Assembly (NCBI RefSeq): GCF_032595355.1
Contig: NZ_JASMWN010000019.1
Span: forward strand, 47,448 to 111,447
Length of the DNA stretch: 64,000 bases
Source: Sedimentitalea todarodis
GTDB taxonomy: Bacteria; Pseudomonadota; Alphaproteobacteria; Rhodobacterales; Rhodobacteraceae
Direction of reading: 5' to 3'
Shown: in pieces, positions 1 to 7,998 of the stretch
Position numbering within the stretch: position 1 is the first letter of the stretch
Layout of the letters: each line of letters begins with the position of its first letter
Made by a program: the position numbers and the translations under genes
The notes under the pieces: model-generated
The model's input: only the letters and a program-made list of their open reading frames with translations
What the model was told of the DNA's origin: nothing
The model's database searches: none

Positions 1-515
1 TGACCAAAATCCTCTCTCAGCCGTTCGGCTCGCAATCGGGTGCGGTTGGACAGGATGACTTCGGGAACACCTGCATCGATCAGCGCGGTAATGACCGCCC
101 GCGAAGCCCCGCCCGCACCCAGTACCAATGCCGGTCCAGCCTCTGCACACCAGTTGGGTGCGCCGCTTCTCAGGTTTTCGATGAATCCGTAACCATCTGT
201 ATTATCCGCAAAAATGCTTCCTGCATTGCGAAATATCAGGGTATTGGCCGCTCCGATCAAGGTCGCGCGATCCGTGATCTGATCGGCAAAGGCCATCACC
301 CTTTCCTTGTGGGGCACGGTCACATTGACGCCGACAAACCCCATCGCGGGCAATGTGCGCAAAACCCTCTCCAGATCGTTTTCATCCACATCCATCGGGA
401 TGTAGTGACCACGGATGCTGTAGGTTCTGAGCCAGTGCGCGTGTAACAAGGGAGATCGGGAATGCGCGATCGGTGATCCGATCACACCCGCCAAGGGAAT
501 GCGTGTGCTGGTCAT
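1..515 (-). CDS. aroE: Shikimate dehydrogenase, N-terminal part (cut by window edge)
   Basis: Reduces 3-dehydroshikimate to shikimate with NADPH in the cytoplasmic aromatic amino-acid pathway. About 171 residues are visible from the ATG at 515; the C-terminal third or more lies outside the window. The N-terminus reads MTSTRIPLAGVIGSPIAHS, which contains the shikimate-binding S-x-S region (SPIAHSRSP). VNVTVPHK carries the catalytic lysine of the family, and ADNTDGYGF carries the substrate-binding Asn and Asp. GAGGASRA is the NADP-binding glycine loop that opens the second domain. The start codon overlaps the maf stop as ATGA, so the two genes are translationally coupled. Transcription runs leftward, away from the AT-rich gap at 1112-1518. 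Confidence 0.95.
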   Translation of the reverse strand, partial: MTSTRIPLAGVIGSPIAHSRSPLLHAHWLRTYSIRGHYIPMDVDENDLERVLRTLPAMGFVGVNVTVPHKERVMAFADQITDRATLIGAANTLIFRNAGSIFADNTDGYGFIENLRSGAPNWCAEAGPALVLGAGGASRAVITALIDAGVPEVILSNRTRLRAERLREDFG

Positions 516-1111
516 TGCTCGATCACTCCGCGTAGGGCGAGGAAATTCAGAAGTTCTAACAAGGGCATACCCAAAACGTTAAAGTAGTCGCCGTCAATAC
601 CGCTGAACAGACGAACGCCTTCTTCCTCAAGCTTGTAGGCCCCGACCGAATGGCGGATGCTGTCCCAGTTGCGAGAGATATAGCCGGAAAGGTAGTCATC
701 CGAAAAGGCGCGCATTCGCAATCTGACCTGACCTACATGCCGCCACACGGGAGCACCGTCCTGGTAGATGACGGCCGCTGAAAGCAGGCTGTGCCGGTTG
801 CCCCGCAATGCTGTCAGCTGTGCATGGGCATCTTTTGGCGTGATGGGCTTGGACATCAGCGTTCGGTTGAAATCGAGCACCTGATCACATCCGATGACCA
901 TTGCACCAGGATGTTTGTCGCTGATCTTGCGGGCCTTCATCTCTGCGAGCGCATCGGCAATATCGCGCGGGGTGGCATCTTCGGCGAGCAAGGCCGATCT
1001 AACGGAGTCTTCATCAACCCGTGGCACCCTGATCTGAATTTCCAGCCCCGCATTCTGCAACAGCTGCGCCCGAATGGTGGACCCGGAGGCCAGGATGATG
1101 GGGACAGTCAT
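512..1111 (-). CDS. maf: Maf-family nucleotide pyrophosphatase
   Basis: Maf proteins are cytoplasmic nucleoside triphosphate pyrophosphatases that remove non-canonical or modified nucleotides; they were first linked to septum inhibition. The 199-aa length is normal. The N-terminal loop is ILASGSTIRAQLL, where many relatives have SxSPRR. GCDQ around residue 74 supplies the conserved acidic residue. The C-terminal signature SVGAYKLEEEGVRLFSGIDG, followed by DYFNVLGMPLLEL, is typical of the family. It is the first gene of a leftward unit with aroE, to which it is joined by a 4-bp stop/start overlap. Which nucleotide it prefers cannot be told from the sequence. Confidence 0.92.
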   Translation of the reverse strand: MTVPIILASGSTIRAQLLQNAGLEIQIRVPRVDEDSVRSALLAEDATPRDIADALAEMKARKISDKHPGAMVIGCDQVLDFNRTLMSKPITPKDAHAQLTALRGNRHSLLSAAVIYQDGAPVWRHVGQVRLRMRAFSDDYLSGYISRNWDSIRHSVGAYKLEEEGVRLFSGIDGDYFNVLGMPLLELLNFLALRGVIEQ

Positions 1112-1518
1112 GTGGAAAACCAGGTGCGCAAGGTTGAGGACGGAGCAGGACAGAGTTGACTTGTTTTCGTCATTTCATGCAACCCTTTGACAAAACCCGC
1201 TTTCCGAAGATTTCATATCGGTTTCATACCGGCAGGATAAGGATAAATATCCGGTTGTGTGGAAGGGCTTTGTTACAAGTTTATTCACTAGATATCCACA
1301 GGTTAACATAAGGTTAATTTCTCATAAGTATTTGGTAATATTATATCTTTTTTGATGACCTCTTGATTGATACAAAACTTCTTAACAATGGCACAGGTTG
1401 TGCATGACTCGGGGGATGATCTTTTGATCCCCAGACCCAGTGCCCCCTACAAAACCATCTATCTTTCTTCTTTCTATATTTATTTATAAGGAGAGGCCGA
1501 GAGTAACCTGAGGTCCAG
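1112..1518. other. oriC: Candidate chromosomal replication origin (oriC)
   Basis: A 407-bp gene-free stretch lies between the divergent maf and hemJ. Its centre, about 1270-1400, is strikingly AT-rich for this genome. ATATCCACA at 1292-1300 matches the DnaA box TTATCCACA at 8 of 9 positions. TTATTCACT at 1281-1289 and the reverse-strand-like TGTGCATGA at 1399-1407 match at 7 of 9. A CtrA-type box sits at 1303-1317. Genes on both sides are transcribed outward, and parAB with two parS sites lie 3-7 kb away. Caulobacter also has maf and aroE close to its origin. A strong alternative is that the gap simply holds two divergent promoters. No box is a perfect consensus, so this remains an inference. 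Confidence 0.5.
1303..1317. promoter_or_regulatory. CtrA-type binding site
   Basis: TTAA-N7-TTAA, the full-length CtrA recognition pattern, starts two bases after the DnaA-like box at 1292-1300. In Caulobacter, CtrA sites next to DnaA boxes repress initiation. In Rhodobacterales, CtrA is known mainly for motility, gene transfer agent and competence genes. Confidence 0.5.
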
Positions 1519-1968
1519 ATGACTGATTTTCTGATCGCGATCTATCCATGGACCAAAGCGTTTCACATCATGGCGGTGATCAGCTGGATGGCGGGTCTGT
1601 TCTATCTGCCCAGATTGTTCGTGCATCATGTCGAGCAAGCCGAAGACAACAAGACCATGACAGATGTCTTTGAGATGATGGAAGTGAAACTTCTCAGGGT
1701 GATCATGAACCCTGCCTTCATCGCGACATGGGTGTTTGGCCTCTGTCTCGTCTTCACGCCGGGTATCGTCGACTGGTCAGAGATTTGGCCGTGGACCAAG
1801 GCTGGCGGTGTACTTGTGATGACCTGGTTTCATCATTGGCTTGGCTGGCGGCGGCGGGATTTGATGAACGGGACGAACACATGGACCGGGCGGCAGTTCC
1901 GAATGATGAACGAAGTGCCGACGGTCATGATGGTGATTATCGTCCTGTCTGTCGTCGTTCGCTTTTGA
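1519..1968 (+). CDS. hemJ: HemJ-type protoporphyrinogen IX oxidase
   Basis: HemJ oxidises protoporphyrinogen IX to protoporphyrin IX, the penultimate step of haem synthesis, in the cytoplasmic membrane. The 149-aa protein is the normal size and hydrophobic, with about four membrane segments. FHIMAVISWMAGLFYLPRLF at the N-terminus is the family hallmark; His16 in it is the likely haem-binding histidine. ATWVFGL and the later WTKAGGVLVMTWFHHWL are also conserved. The ATG at 1519 follows an AGG-rich sequence about 8 bases upstream. It faces the candidate origin and is followed by a hairpin and then rho, an order common in alphaproteobacteria. Confidence 0.9.
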   Translation: MTDFLIAIYPWTKAFHIMAVISWMAGLFYLPRLFVHHVEQAEDNKTMTDVFEMMEVKLLRVIMNPAFIATWVFGLCLVFTPGIVDWSEIWPWTKAGGVLVMTWFHHWLGWRRRDLMNGTNTWTGRQFRMMNEVPTVMMVIIVLSVVVRF

Positions 1969-2008
1969 TTCGGTTTGACTCCCTGGTCTGCTTTGGATAG
2001 GAAACCGG

Positions 2009-2035
2009 CACCTGCCCGTCCGGGCATGGTGTTTT
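2009..2035 (+). terminator. Hairpin with short T run between hemJ and rho
   Basis: CACC-TGCCCG pairs with CGGGCA-GGTG, with one bulged T and a very small loop, and is followed directly by TTTTCCC. It could terminate hemJ transcription or act in the rho leader, where autoregulation is known in other bacteria. Confidence 0.5.
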
Positions 2036-2091
2036 CCCTATTCTGACAGCACGCGGCCGGCAATGAACGGCTGCAGACAGGCCACAAATCC

Positions 2092-3363
2092 ATGAGCGTT
2101 GAAAAACTGAGTCTTGCAGACTTGAAAGCCAATAGTCCCAAGGACCTGTTGGCGATGGCCGAAGAGCTTGAGATCGAAAATGCTTCGACCATGCGCAAAG
2201 GCGAGATGATGTTCCAGATCCTCCGCGAGCGTGCGGACGAGGGTTGGGAAGTCTCAGGTGATGGCGTTCTCGAAGTTCTTCAGGATGGGTTCGGGTTCCT
2301 GCGTTCGCCCGAAGCCAACTATCTGCCGGGCCCGGATGATATTTATGTATCTCCCGACATGATCCGCAAACACTCGCTGCGCACAGGCGATACCATTGAT
2401 GGCGTGATCGAATCGCCCAATGACAACGAACGCTATTTTGCGCTGACCAATGTTGCGTCGATCAATTTCCAAGAACCTGAGAAGGCGCGACACAAGATTG
2501 CCTTTGACAACCTGACGCCGCTTTACCCGGACGAACGGCTGAACATGGAAGTCGAAGACCCGACGATCAAGGATCGGACGGCCCGGATCATCGATCTGGT
2601 TGCGCCCATCGGCAAGGGGCAGAGATCGCTTATCGTTGCGCCACCTCGGACGGGTAAGACGGTGATCCTGCAGAATATCGCGAATTCCATCGAACGGAAT
2701 CATCCGGAAATCTACCTGATCGTTCTGTTGATTGACGAGCGTCCCGAAGAAGTGACCGACATGCAGCGTTCGGTCAAAGGCGAGGTCGTGTCCTCGACAT
2801 TTGACGAACCTGCCACGCGGCACGTGGCGGTCAGCGAAATGGTGATCGAAAAGGCCAAGCGCCTTGTCGAACATAAACGAGATGTTGTTATTCTTCTCGA
2901 TTCAATCACCAGACTTGGTAGGGCTTTCAACACAGTTGTCCCATCATCGGGCAAGGTCTTGACCGGCGGTGTCGATGCCAATGCACTGCAACGGCCCAAG
3001 CGGTTCTTTGGTGCGGCCCGGAATATCGAAGAGGGCGGTTCGCTGACCATCATCGCGACCGCGCTGATCGACACCGGTAGCCGCATGGACGAAGTCATCT
3101 TTGAAGAGTTCAAGGGCACGGGTAACAGTGAAATCGTACTGGATCGCAAGATTGCGGACAAACGCGTGTATCCGGCGATCGATATTCTGAAATCGGGAAC
3201 CCGGAAAGAAGACCTTTTGGTCGACAAGGTGGACCTGCAGAAAACCTTCGTGCTGCGTCGGATCTTGAACCCGATGGGAACCACGGACGCGATCGAATTC
3301 CTGATTTCCAAGTTGAAGCAGACCAAGAGCAACAGCGATTTCTTTGATTCTATGAATACCTGA
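2092..3363 (+). CDS. rho: Transcription termination factor Rho
   Basis: Rho is a hexameric RNA-dependent ATPase and helicase that releases RNA polymerase at factor-dependent terminators. The 423 residues match the usual length. An N-terminal helix bundle is followed by the cold-shock-like RNA-binding domain, with DGFGFLRS near residues 65-72. The Walker A loop APPRTGKT lies near 184-191 and the Walker B region VILLDSITRLGRA near 265-277. The C-terminal KGTGNSE loop near 340 is the R-loop that contacts RNA. The ATG at 2092 begins MSVEKLSLADLK, a normal Rho start. It stands alone, with mnmE starting 30 bases after its stop. Confidence 0.98.
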   Translation: MSVEKLSLADLKANSPKDLLAMAEELEIENASTMRKGEMMFQILRERADEGWEVSGDGVLEVLQDGFGFLRSPEANYLPGPDDIYVSPDMIRKHSLRTGDTIDGVIESPNDNERYFALTNVASINFQEPEKARHKIAFDNLTPLYPDERLNMEVEDPTIKDRTARIIDLVAPIGKGQRSLIVAPPRTGKTVILQNIANSIERNHPEIYLIVLLIDERPEEVTDMQRSVKGEVVSSTFDEPATRHVAVSEMVIEKAKRLVEHKRDVVILLDSITRLGRAFNTVVPSSGKVLTGGVDANALQRPKRFFGAARNIEEGGSLTIIATALIDTGSRMDEVIFEEFKGTGNSEIVLDRKIADKRVYPAIDILKSGTRKEDLLVDKVDLQKTFVLRRILNPMGTTDAIEFLISKLKQTKSNSDFFDSMNT

Positions 3364-3393
3364 TCCCGGTCTGCCGGAACGGAGGTATTTCAA

Positions 3394-4680
3394 ATGGATA
3401 CGATCTTTGCGCTCGCCAGTGCGCAGGGGAAGGCTGGAGTGGCCGTGGTTCGGATTTCCGGTCCACGCGCCCACGACTCGCTTTCCCTTTTGACTCAGCA
3501 GGATACCACCAATCGCGGTATGCGATTGTGCTCGCTATACGATATGCAGGGGCAACATCTAGACGATGCGTTGGTTCTGATCTTTTTCGCGCCGGCCAGC
3601 TTCACCGGTGAGGACGTCGTGGAACTGCATCTTCATGGCAGCGTCGCGGTTGTAACTGCCGTCTTACGGACATTGGGCAAAAACGACGATCTCCGGCTGG
3701 CAGAACCAGGCGAATTCACGCGCCGGGCCATGGAAAATGGCAAACTGGATCTGTCACAGGTCGAAGGCTTGGCCGATTTGATTGATGCAGAAACAGAAAG
3801 TCAACGTCGCCAGGCACAAGAGGTTCTGTCCGGACGTCTGGGCGATCTTGCCGAGCGTTGGCGCGTTGATCTGATCCGTGCCGCATCCCTGATTGAGGCC
3901 GTTATTGATTTTGCGGACGAGGACATTCCGACAGATGTGACGCCCGAAGTTACGGCGCTTCTGGAGAAGGTTCTGGCGGAACTCGTGGCGGAAACCGATG
4001 TCATTCATATTGCCGAACGCATCCGAAGCGGATTCGAGGTTGCAATCGTCGGCGCACCGAATGTCGGAAAGTCCACGCTCTTGAACGCTTTGGCCGGGCG
4101 CGAGGCGGCAATCACATCGGAGTATGCCGGAACCACCCGTGATGTGATCGAAGTTCGCATGGATTTGTCAGGTCTTGCTGTTACGTTTCTTGATACCGCC
4201 GGATTGCGTGAAACAACAGATGCTGTTGAAAAGATGGGAATATCTCTGGCGCGAAGCCGGGCAGACCGGGCCGATCTCAGGGTTTTTCTGGCGGAGACTG
4301 CTCTGGATCTGGATGTCCCGTTTCGCGACGGCGATATTGTCGTGCGACCCAAGGCTGACCTGCGCGAAAACAGAAGCAATTCGGTGTCCGGGATGACCGG
4401 AGAAGGTGTTACCGACTTAATTGAGCAAATCTCAGAAGTCTTGAAATATCGGTCTGCAAATGCGGGCGTCGCAACGCGGGAACGGCATCGGATTGCGATT
4501 GAGCGTGCACAAATATCGCTCGAGTTGGCACAATCGCTTTTGTCGGCACAGTCCGAGCAGTATGAATTGGTCGCCGAAGAGTTGCGAAGAGCGATTCGCG
4601 CGCTTGAATCGCTTGTTGGTCGCGTAGATGTCGAAAATTTGCTAGACGAAATATTTGCGAGCTTTTGCTTAGGTAAGTGA
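3394..4680 (+). CDS. mnmE: tRNA modification GTPase MnmE
   Basis: MnmE works with MnmG to install the 5-carboxymethylaminomethyl group on wobble uridine 34 of certain tRNAs. The order is an N-terminal folate-binding domain (MDTIFALASAQGKAGVAVVR), a helical domain, and an inserted GTPase domain from about residue 215. G1 is GAPNVGKST (about 220-228) and G3 is DTAG near 266. The chain ends FCLGK, the conserved C-terminal CxGK with its functional cysteine. The base-recognition motif, usually NKxD, reads PKAD here, an unusual first residue. The 428-aa length is slightly shorter than E. coli MnmE. GGAGG at 3381-3385 gives ideal spacing to the ATG. mnmG follows immediately, so the partners are co-expressed. 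Confidence 0.97.
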   Translation: MDTIFALASAQGKAGVAVVRISGPRAHDSLSLLTQQDTTNRGMRLCSLYDMQGQHLDDALVLIFFAPASFTGEDVVELHLHGSVAVVTAVLRTLGKNDDLRLAEPGEFTRRAMENGKLDLSQVEGLADLIDAETESQRRQAQEVLSGRLGDLAERWRVDLIRAASLIEAVIDFADEDIPTDVTPEVTALLEKVLAELVAETDVIHIAERIRSGFEVAIVGAPNVGKSTLLNALAGREAAITSEYAGTTRDVIEVRMDLSGLAVTFLDTAGLRETTDAVEKMGISLARSRADRADLRVFLAETALDLDVPFRDGDIVVRPKADLRENRSNSVSGMTGEGVTDLIEQISEVLKYRSANAGVATRERHRIAIERAQISLELAQSLLSAQSEQYELVAEELRRAIRALESLVGRVDVENLLDEIFASFCLGK

Positions 4681-4683
4681 GGA

Positions 4684-6555
4684 GTGTTTCACGTGAAACA
4701 TTTTGATGTTGTTGTCATTGGTGGCGGCCATGCAGGCGTCGAGGCCGCACACGCGTCGGCACGATTGGGCGCGAAGACAGCACTCGTGACATTGAAACGC
4801 AGCGGAATTGGCATAATGTCCTGCAATCCAGCTATCGGGGGCCTTGGAAAAGGCCATCTGGTGCGCGAAATCGATGCCATGGATGGCGTCATGGGCCGCG
4901 TCGCAGATCGCGCAGGCATACAATTTCGCCTGCTCAATCGCCGCAAAGGGCCGGCGGTTCAAGGACCACGGGCACAGGCAGACCGGAAGATATATCGCAC
5001 ATCGATCTTATCCGAGGTCGAATCGCAGGAAAATCTCTATGTCATAGAGGGCGAGGCCGTCGATTTCCTGATAAAGGACAATCGTGTAACTGGAATCATG
5101 CTTGCGGATGGTTCGGAGATTTCTTGCGGCGCTGTCGTGTTGACGACCGGCACATTTCTCAGGGGCGTTATTCACATCGGGGATGTGGCAAAGCCTGGGG
5201 GCCGTATGGGTGATAGCCCGTCGGTACCACTTGCGGATCGAATGAAATCGTTCGGATTGCCTTTAGGGCGACTGAAAACGGGGACTCCTCCGCGATTGGA
5301 CGGCCGTACGATAGATTGGACCGATCTCCAGATGCAGCCCGGGGATGATGAGCCAACGCTGTTTTCATTTCTTTCAACCAAAACCACAACGCCACAGGTA
5401 TCCTGCGGGATCACACATACGAATCCCCTAACACACGAGATTATTGAGAAGAATCTGAAACGCTCTGCGATGTATGGTGGACATATTGACGGCATCGGGC
5501 CGCGGTATTGCCCGTCAATCGAGGATAAGATCGTACGGTTTGCTGATAAGACCTCACATCAGATCTTTCTGGAACCCGAGGGCGTAGATGATCATACGGT
5601 CTATCCCAACGGAATCTCGACATCGCTTCCGGTGGATGTCCAGGAGGCCTATGTTCATTCGATCAAGGGGCTGGAGCAGGCGGTCATTCTTCAACCCGGC
5701 TATGCCATCGAATACGACTATGTCGATCCGCGTGCGTTGACCGGAACCCTGGAGCTGAAAGATATCAAAGGCTTATACCTAGCTGGGCAGATCAACGGAA
5801 CAACGGGTTACGAAGAGGCAGCGGCGCAAGGTCTGGTCGCTGGCCTGAATGCTGCCTTGGCAATTCAGGGGCGCGAGTCTGTCGTTTTCAGCCGATCCAA
5901 CAGCTATATCGGTGTGATGATCGACGATTTGACGACACGCGGCGTTACCGAACCCTATCGAATGTTCACGTCGCGCGCCGAATTCAGGCTGTCCCTGCGC
6001 GCCGACAACGCAGATCAGCGTTTGACACCAATTGGGGTGGGCCTTGGCTGCGTGGGGTCTGCGCGAAGATCCGCGTTTCTTGCCAAGATGGAAAAGCTGG
6101 ATCGTGCGCGTACTCTTCTAACAGACACAACATATACCCCGAAGGAACTCGCCGGAGCTGGTATTCAGATCAGCCAGGATGGCAAGCGGCGCTCGGGGCT
6201 CGACGTCCTCGCGTTTCCGAATGTCGGTGTCGTGGATCTTTGTTCACTGCTTCCGGGCTTGGCTGAGGTTGACAGGGACACGCGATTGCAGGTGGAGCGG
6301 GACGCGCTCTATATGAACTACGTGAGTCGGCAGGAAAATGATGTGAACGCGCTGAAGCGTGATGAGGCGCACGTCATTCCTCACGGTTTTGATTTTTCGG
6401 ACGTTGGCGGGCTTTCAAACGAGATAAAGCAAAAGCTTGGTGCCGCACGTCCTGAAACCATAGCCCAGGCAGCTCGAATTGATGGGATGACGCCATCCGC
6501 ATTGGCATTGGTGCTCTCGAAGTTGCGCCGCCTGCCAAGAGTCGCGAACAGATGA
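4684..6555 (+). CDS. mnmG: tRNA uridine-5-carboxymethylaminomethyl modification enzyme MnmG (GidA)
   Basis: This FAD-dependent partner of MnmE modifies uridine 34. The N-terminal dinucleotide fold is VVVIGGGHAG, and the middle holds the family motifs TGTFLRG and TSRAEFRLSLRADNAD. Its 623 residues match the family. The start is ambiguous. GTG at 4684 gives MFHVKHFD, but its only Shine-Dalgarno sequence (AGGAG, 4680-4684) overlaps that codon. GTG at 4693 lies 8 bases past the same sequence, which is ideal spacing, and would give MKHFDVVV. A perfect parS site (4685-4700) spans exactly this region and fixes its codons. The stop overlaps the rsmG start as ATGA. Confidence 0.97.
   Translation: MFHVKHFDVVVIGGGHAGVEAAHASARLGAKTALVTLKRSGIGIMSCNPAIGGLGKGHLVREIDAMDGVMGRVADRAGIQFRLLNRRKGPAVQGPRAQADRKIYRTSILSEVESQENLYVIEGEAVDFLIKDNRVTGIMLADGSEISCGAVVLTTGTFLRGVIHIGDVAKPGGRMGDSPSVPLADRMKSFGLPLGRLKTGTPPRLDGRTIDWTDLQMQPGDDEPTLFSFLSTKTTTPQVSCGITHTNPLTHEIIEKNLKRSAMYGGHIDGIGPRYCPSIEDKIVRFADKTSHQIFLEPEGVDDHTVYPNGISTSLPVDVQEAYVHSIKGLEQAVILQPGYAIEYDYVDPRALTGTLELKDIKGLYLAGQINGTTGYEEAAAQGLVAGLNAALAIQGRESVVFSRSNSYIGVMIDDLTTRGVTEPYRMFTSRAEFRLSLRADNADQRLTPIGVGLGCVGSARRSAFLAKMEKLDRARTLLTDTTYTPKELAGAGIQISQDGKRRSGLDVLAFPNVGVVDLCSLLPGLAEVDRDTRLQVERDALYMNYVSRQENDVNALKRDEAHVIPHGFDFSDVGGLSNEIKQKLGAARPETIAQAARIDGMTPSALALVLSKLRRLPRVANR
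4685..4700. promoter_or_regulatory. parS: parS partition site 1
   Basis: TGTTTCACGTGAAACA is a perfect 16-bp palindrome and matches the chromosomal parS consensus bound by ParB. It lies at the 5' end of mnmG, 3.3 kb before parB. Confidence 0.95.
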
Positions 6556-7175
6556 ATTTGAGCGGTGATGAGGGTAGGCGGCATCCAAATGTTTCACGTG
6601 AAACACTCGATAGGCTGAATTGCTTTGAAGCCCTCGTTCAGAAATGGAATCCACGTATCAATCTCGTATCCCGCAAGAGCTTGGACGATCTATGGCCGCG
6701 CCATATCATTGATTCAATTCAGGTTTTTCGATCGACCGACAAAGCCGGTCACTGGGTGGATTTGGGAAGCGGCGGCGGATTTCCGGGGATTGTCATCGCG
6801 ATTCTCGCGGCTGAGGAACGCCCCGAGGTAGGAGTTACGTTGGTTGAAAGCGATCAGCGCAAATGTGCGTTCCTGCGGACAGCGATCCGCGAAACCGGAG
6901 TAAAGTGCCGGGTGCTTGCCAAGCGGATTGAGCTGGTTGAACCGCAAAACGCTGACGTTCTATCCGCGCGGGCGCTGACGAACCTACCCGGCTTGCTGGA
7001 ATTTGCCGAAAGACACCTGTCAACCGATGGATTGGCGTTGTTCCCCAAGGGTGTCACGTGGCAAAAGGAAGTTGCCGAAGCGCGACGCGCTTGGCGGTTC
7101 AATGTTGAATCAGTCGATAGCAGCACTGAGGCCGGGGCCGTTATCTTGAAAGTCAAAGGAATATCGCGTGACTGA
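6552..7175 (+). CDS. rsmG: 16S rRNA (guanine-N7) methyltransferase RsmG (GidB)
   Basis: RsmG methylates N7 of G527 in 16S rRNA using S-adenosylmethionine; its loss gives low-level streptomycin resistance in several bacteria. The SAM-binding glycine motif VDLGSGGGFPG is at about residues 69-79. NCFEALVQKWNPRINLVSRKS upstream and NVLSARALTNL-like sequence (DVLSARALTNL) downstream are family landmarks. The 207-aa length is normal. A second perfect parS lies inside codons 13-18 (NVSRET), as seen in other alphaproteobacterial gidB genes. The start overlaps the mnmG stop by 4 bases, and the end overlaps the parA start by 8 bases. Confidence 0.96.
   Translation: MNLSGDEGRRHPNVSRETLDRLNCFEALVQKWNPRINLVSRKSLDDLWPRHIIDSIQVFRSTDKAGHWVDLGSGGGFPGIVIAILAAEERPEVGVTLVESDQRKCAFLRTAIRETGVKCRVLAKRIELVEPQNADVLSARALTNLPGLLEFAERHLSTDGLALFPKGVTWQKEVAEARRAWRFNVESVDSSTEAGAVILKVKGISRD
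6590..6605. promoter_or_regulatory. parS: parS partition site 2
   Basis: This is a second copy of TGTTTCACGTGAAACA, identical to site 1 and 1,905 bp downstream of it, inside the 5' coding region of rsmG. Confidence 0.95.
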
Positions 7176-7977
7176 TTTTTCCCATTCGCCAAGTCCACAG
7201 ATCATAGCCATCGCCAACCAGAAGGGCGGGGTTGGCAAAACAACAACCTCGATCAACCTCGCTGCCGCGCTGGCGGAAATGGCGTTGCGCGTTCTGGTGG
7301 TTGATCTTGACCCGCAGGGTAACGCATCGACGGGGCTGGGCATCGAAGCCGAAGAACGTGAAATGACAACCTACGAGTTGCTCGTCGGCGATGTGCCCCT
7401 TGGCGAGGTGATTCAACCGACCGCATTGGACGGGCTATCGATCATTCCTGCGACGGTGGATCTAAGTTCGGCGGACATAGATCTGATCTCGAACGATCGG
7501 CGGAGTTTTCTTTTGCACGATTCGCTGCGGCAGAGCGCAATGGGTGAATTTGGATTTGACTATATCCTGATCGATTGCCCGCCATCGCTCAATTTGCTGA
7601 CTGTAAATGCGATGGTGGCGGCACATTCCGTGCTGGTCCCGTTGCAAAGCGAGTTCTTTGCATTGGAGGGCTTGTCGCAACTGATGCTGTCGGTACGCGA
7701 GGTCCGCCAGTCGGCGAATCCGGGGTTGAGAATCGAAGGTATTGTGTTGACCATGTATGACAAACGCAACAACTTGTCTCGTCAGGTCGAACAGGACGCA
7801 CGTGAAAATCTGGGCGATCTGGTCTTTGAAACCCTGATTCCGCGCAATGTTAGGGTAAGCGAGGCCCCATCATACGCGATGCCGGTCCTCAGCTATGACA
7901 GCAATTCGCAAGGTGCGGTGGCCTATCGCGCGCTGGCCCAAGAGATCATGAACAAGCACAGGCTGATGGCGGCCTAA
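7168..7977 (+). CDS. parA: Chromosome partitioning ATPase ParA
   Basis: ParA binds DNA non-specifically in its ATP form and drives movement of ParB-parS complexes, and so of the origin region. The deviant Walker A loop KGGVGKTTT is at residues 19-27. The Walker A' motif DLDPQGNAST starts near residue 46 and the Walker B strand YILIDCPPS is near 131-139. The 269-aa length and the lack of an N-terminal helix-turn-helix mark it as the chromosomal type rather than a plasmid ParA. The GTG start at 7168 overlaps the rsmG stop by 8 bases, so translation is coupled. parB follows after 21 bases. Confidence 0.97.
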   Translation: MTDFSHSPSPQIIAIANQKGGVGKTTTSINLAAALAEMALRVLVVDLDPQGNASTGLGIEAEEREMTTYELLVGDVPLGEVIQPTALDGLSIIPATVDLSSADIDLISNDRRSFLLHDSLRQSAMGEFGFDYILIDCPPSLNLLTVNAMVAAHSVLVPLQSEFFALEGLSQLMLSVREVRQSANPGLRIEGIVLTMYDKRNNLSRQVEQDARENLGDLVFETLIPRNVRVSEAPSYAMPVLSYDSNSQGAVAYRALAQEIMNKHRLMAA

Positions 7978-7998
7978 ACGAGTCGAGGAGCGTAGCAG

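Noticed and set aside
1367..1379. FNR/FnrL-like TTGATTGATACAA in the candidate origin
   Set aside because: The second half does not fit ATCAA, so it is not a credible TTGAT-N4-ATCAA box.
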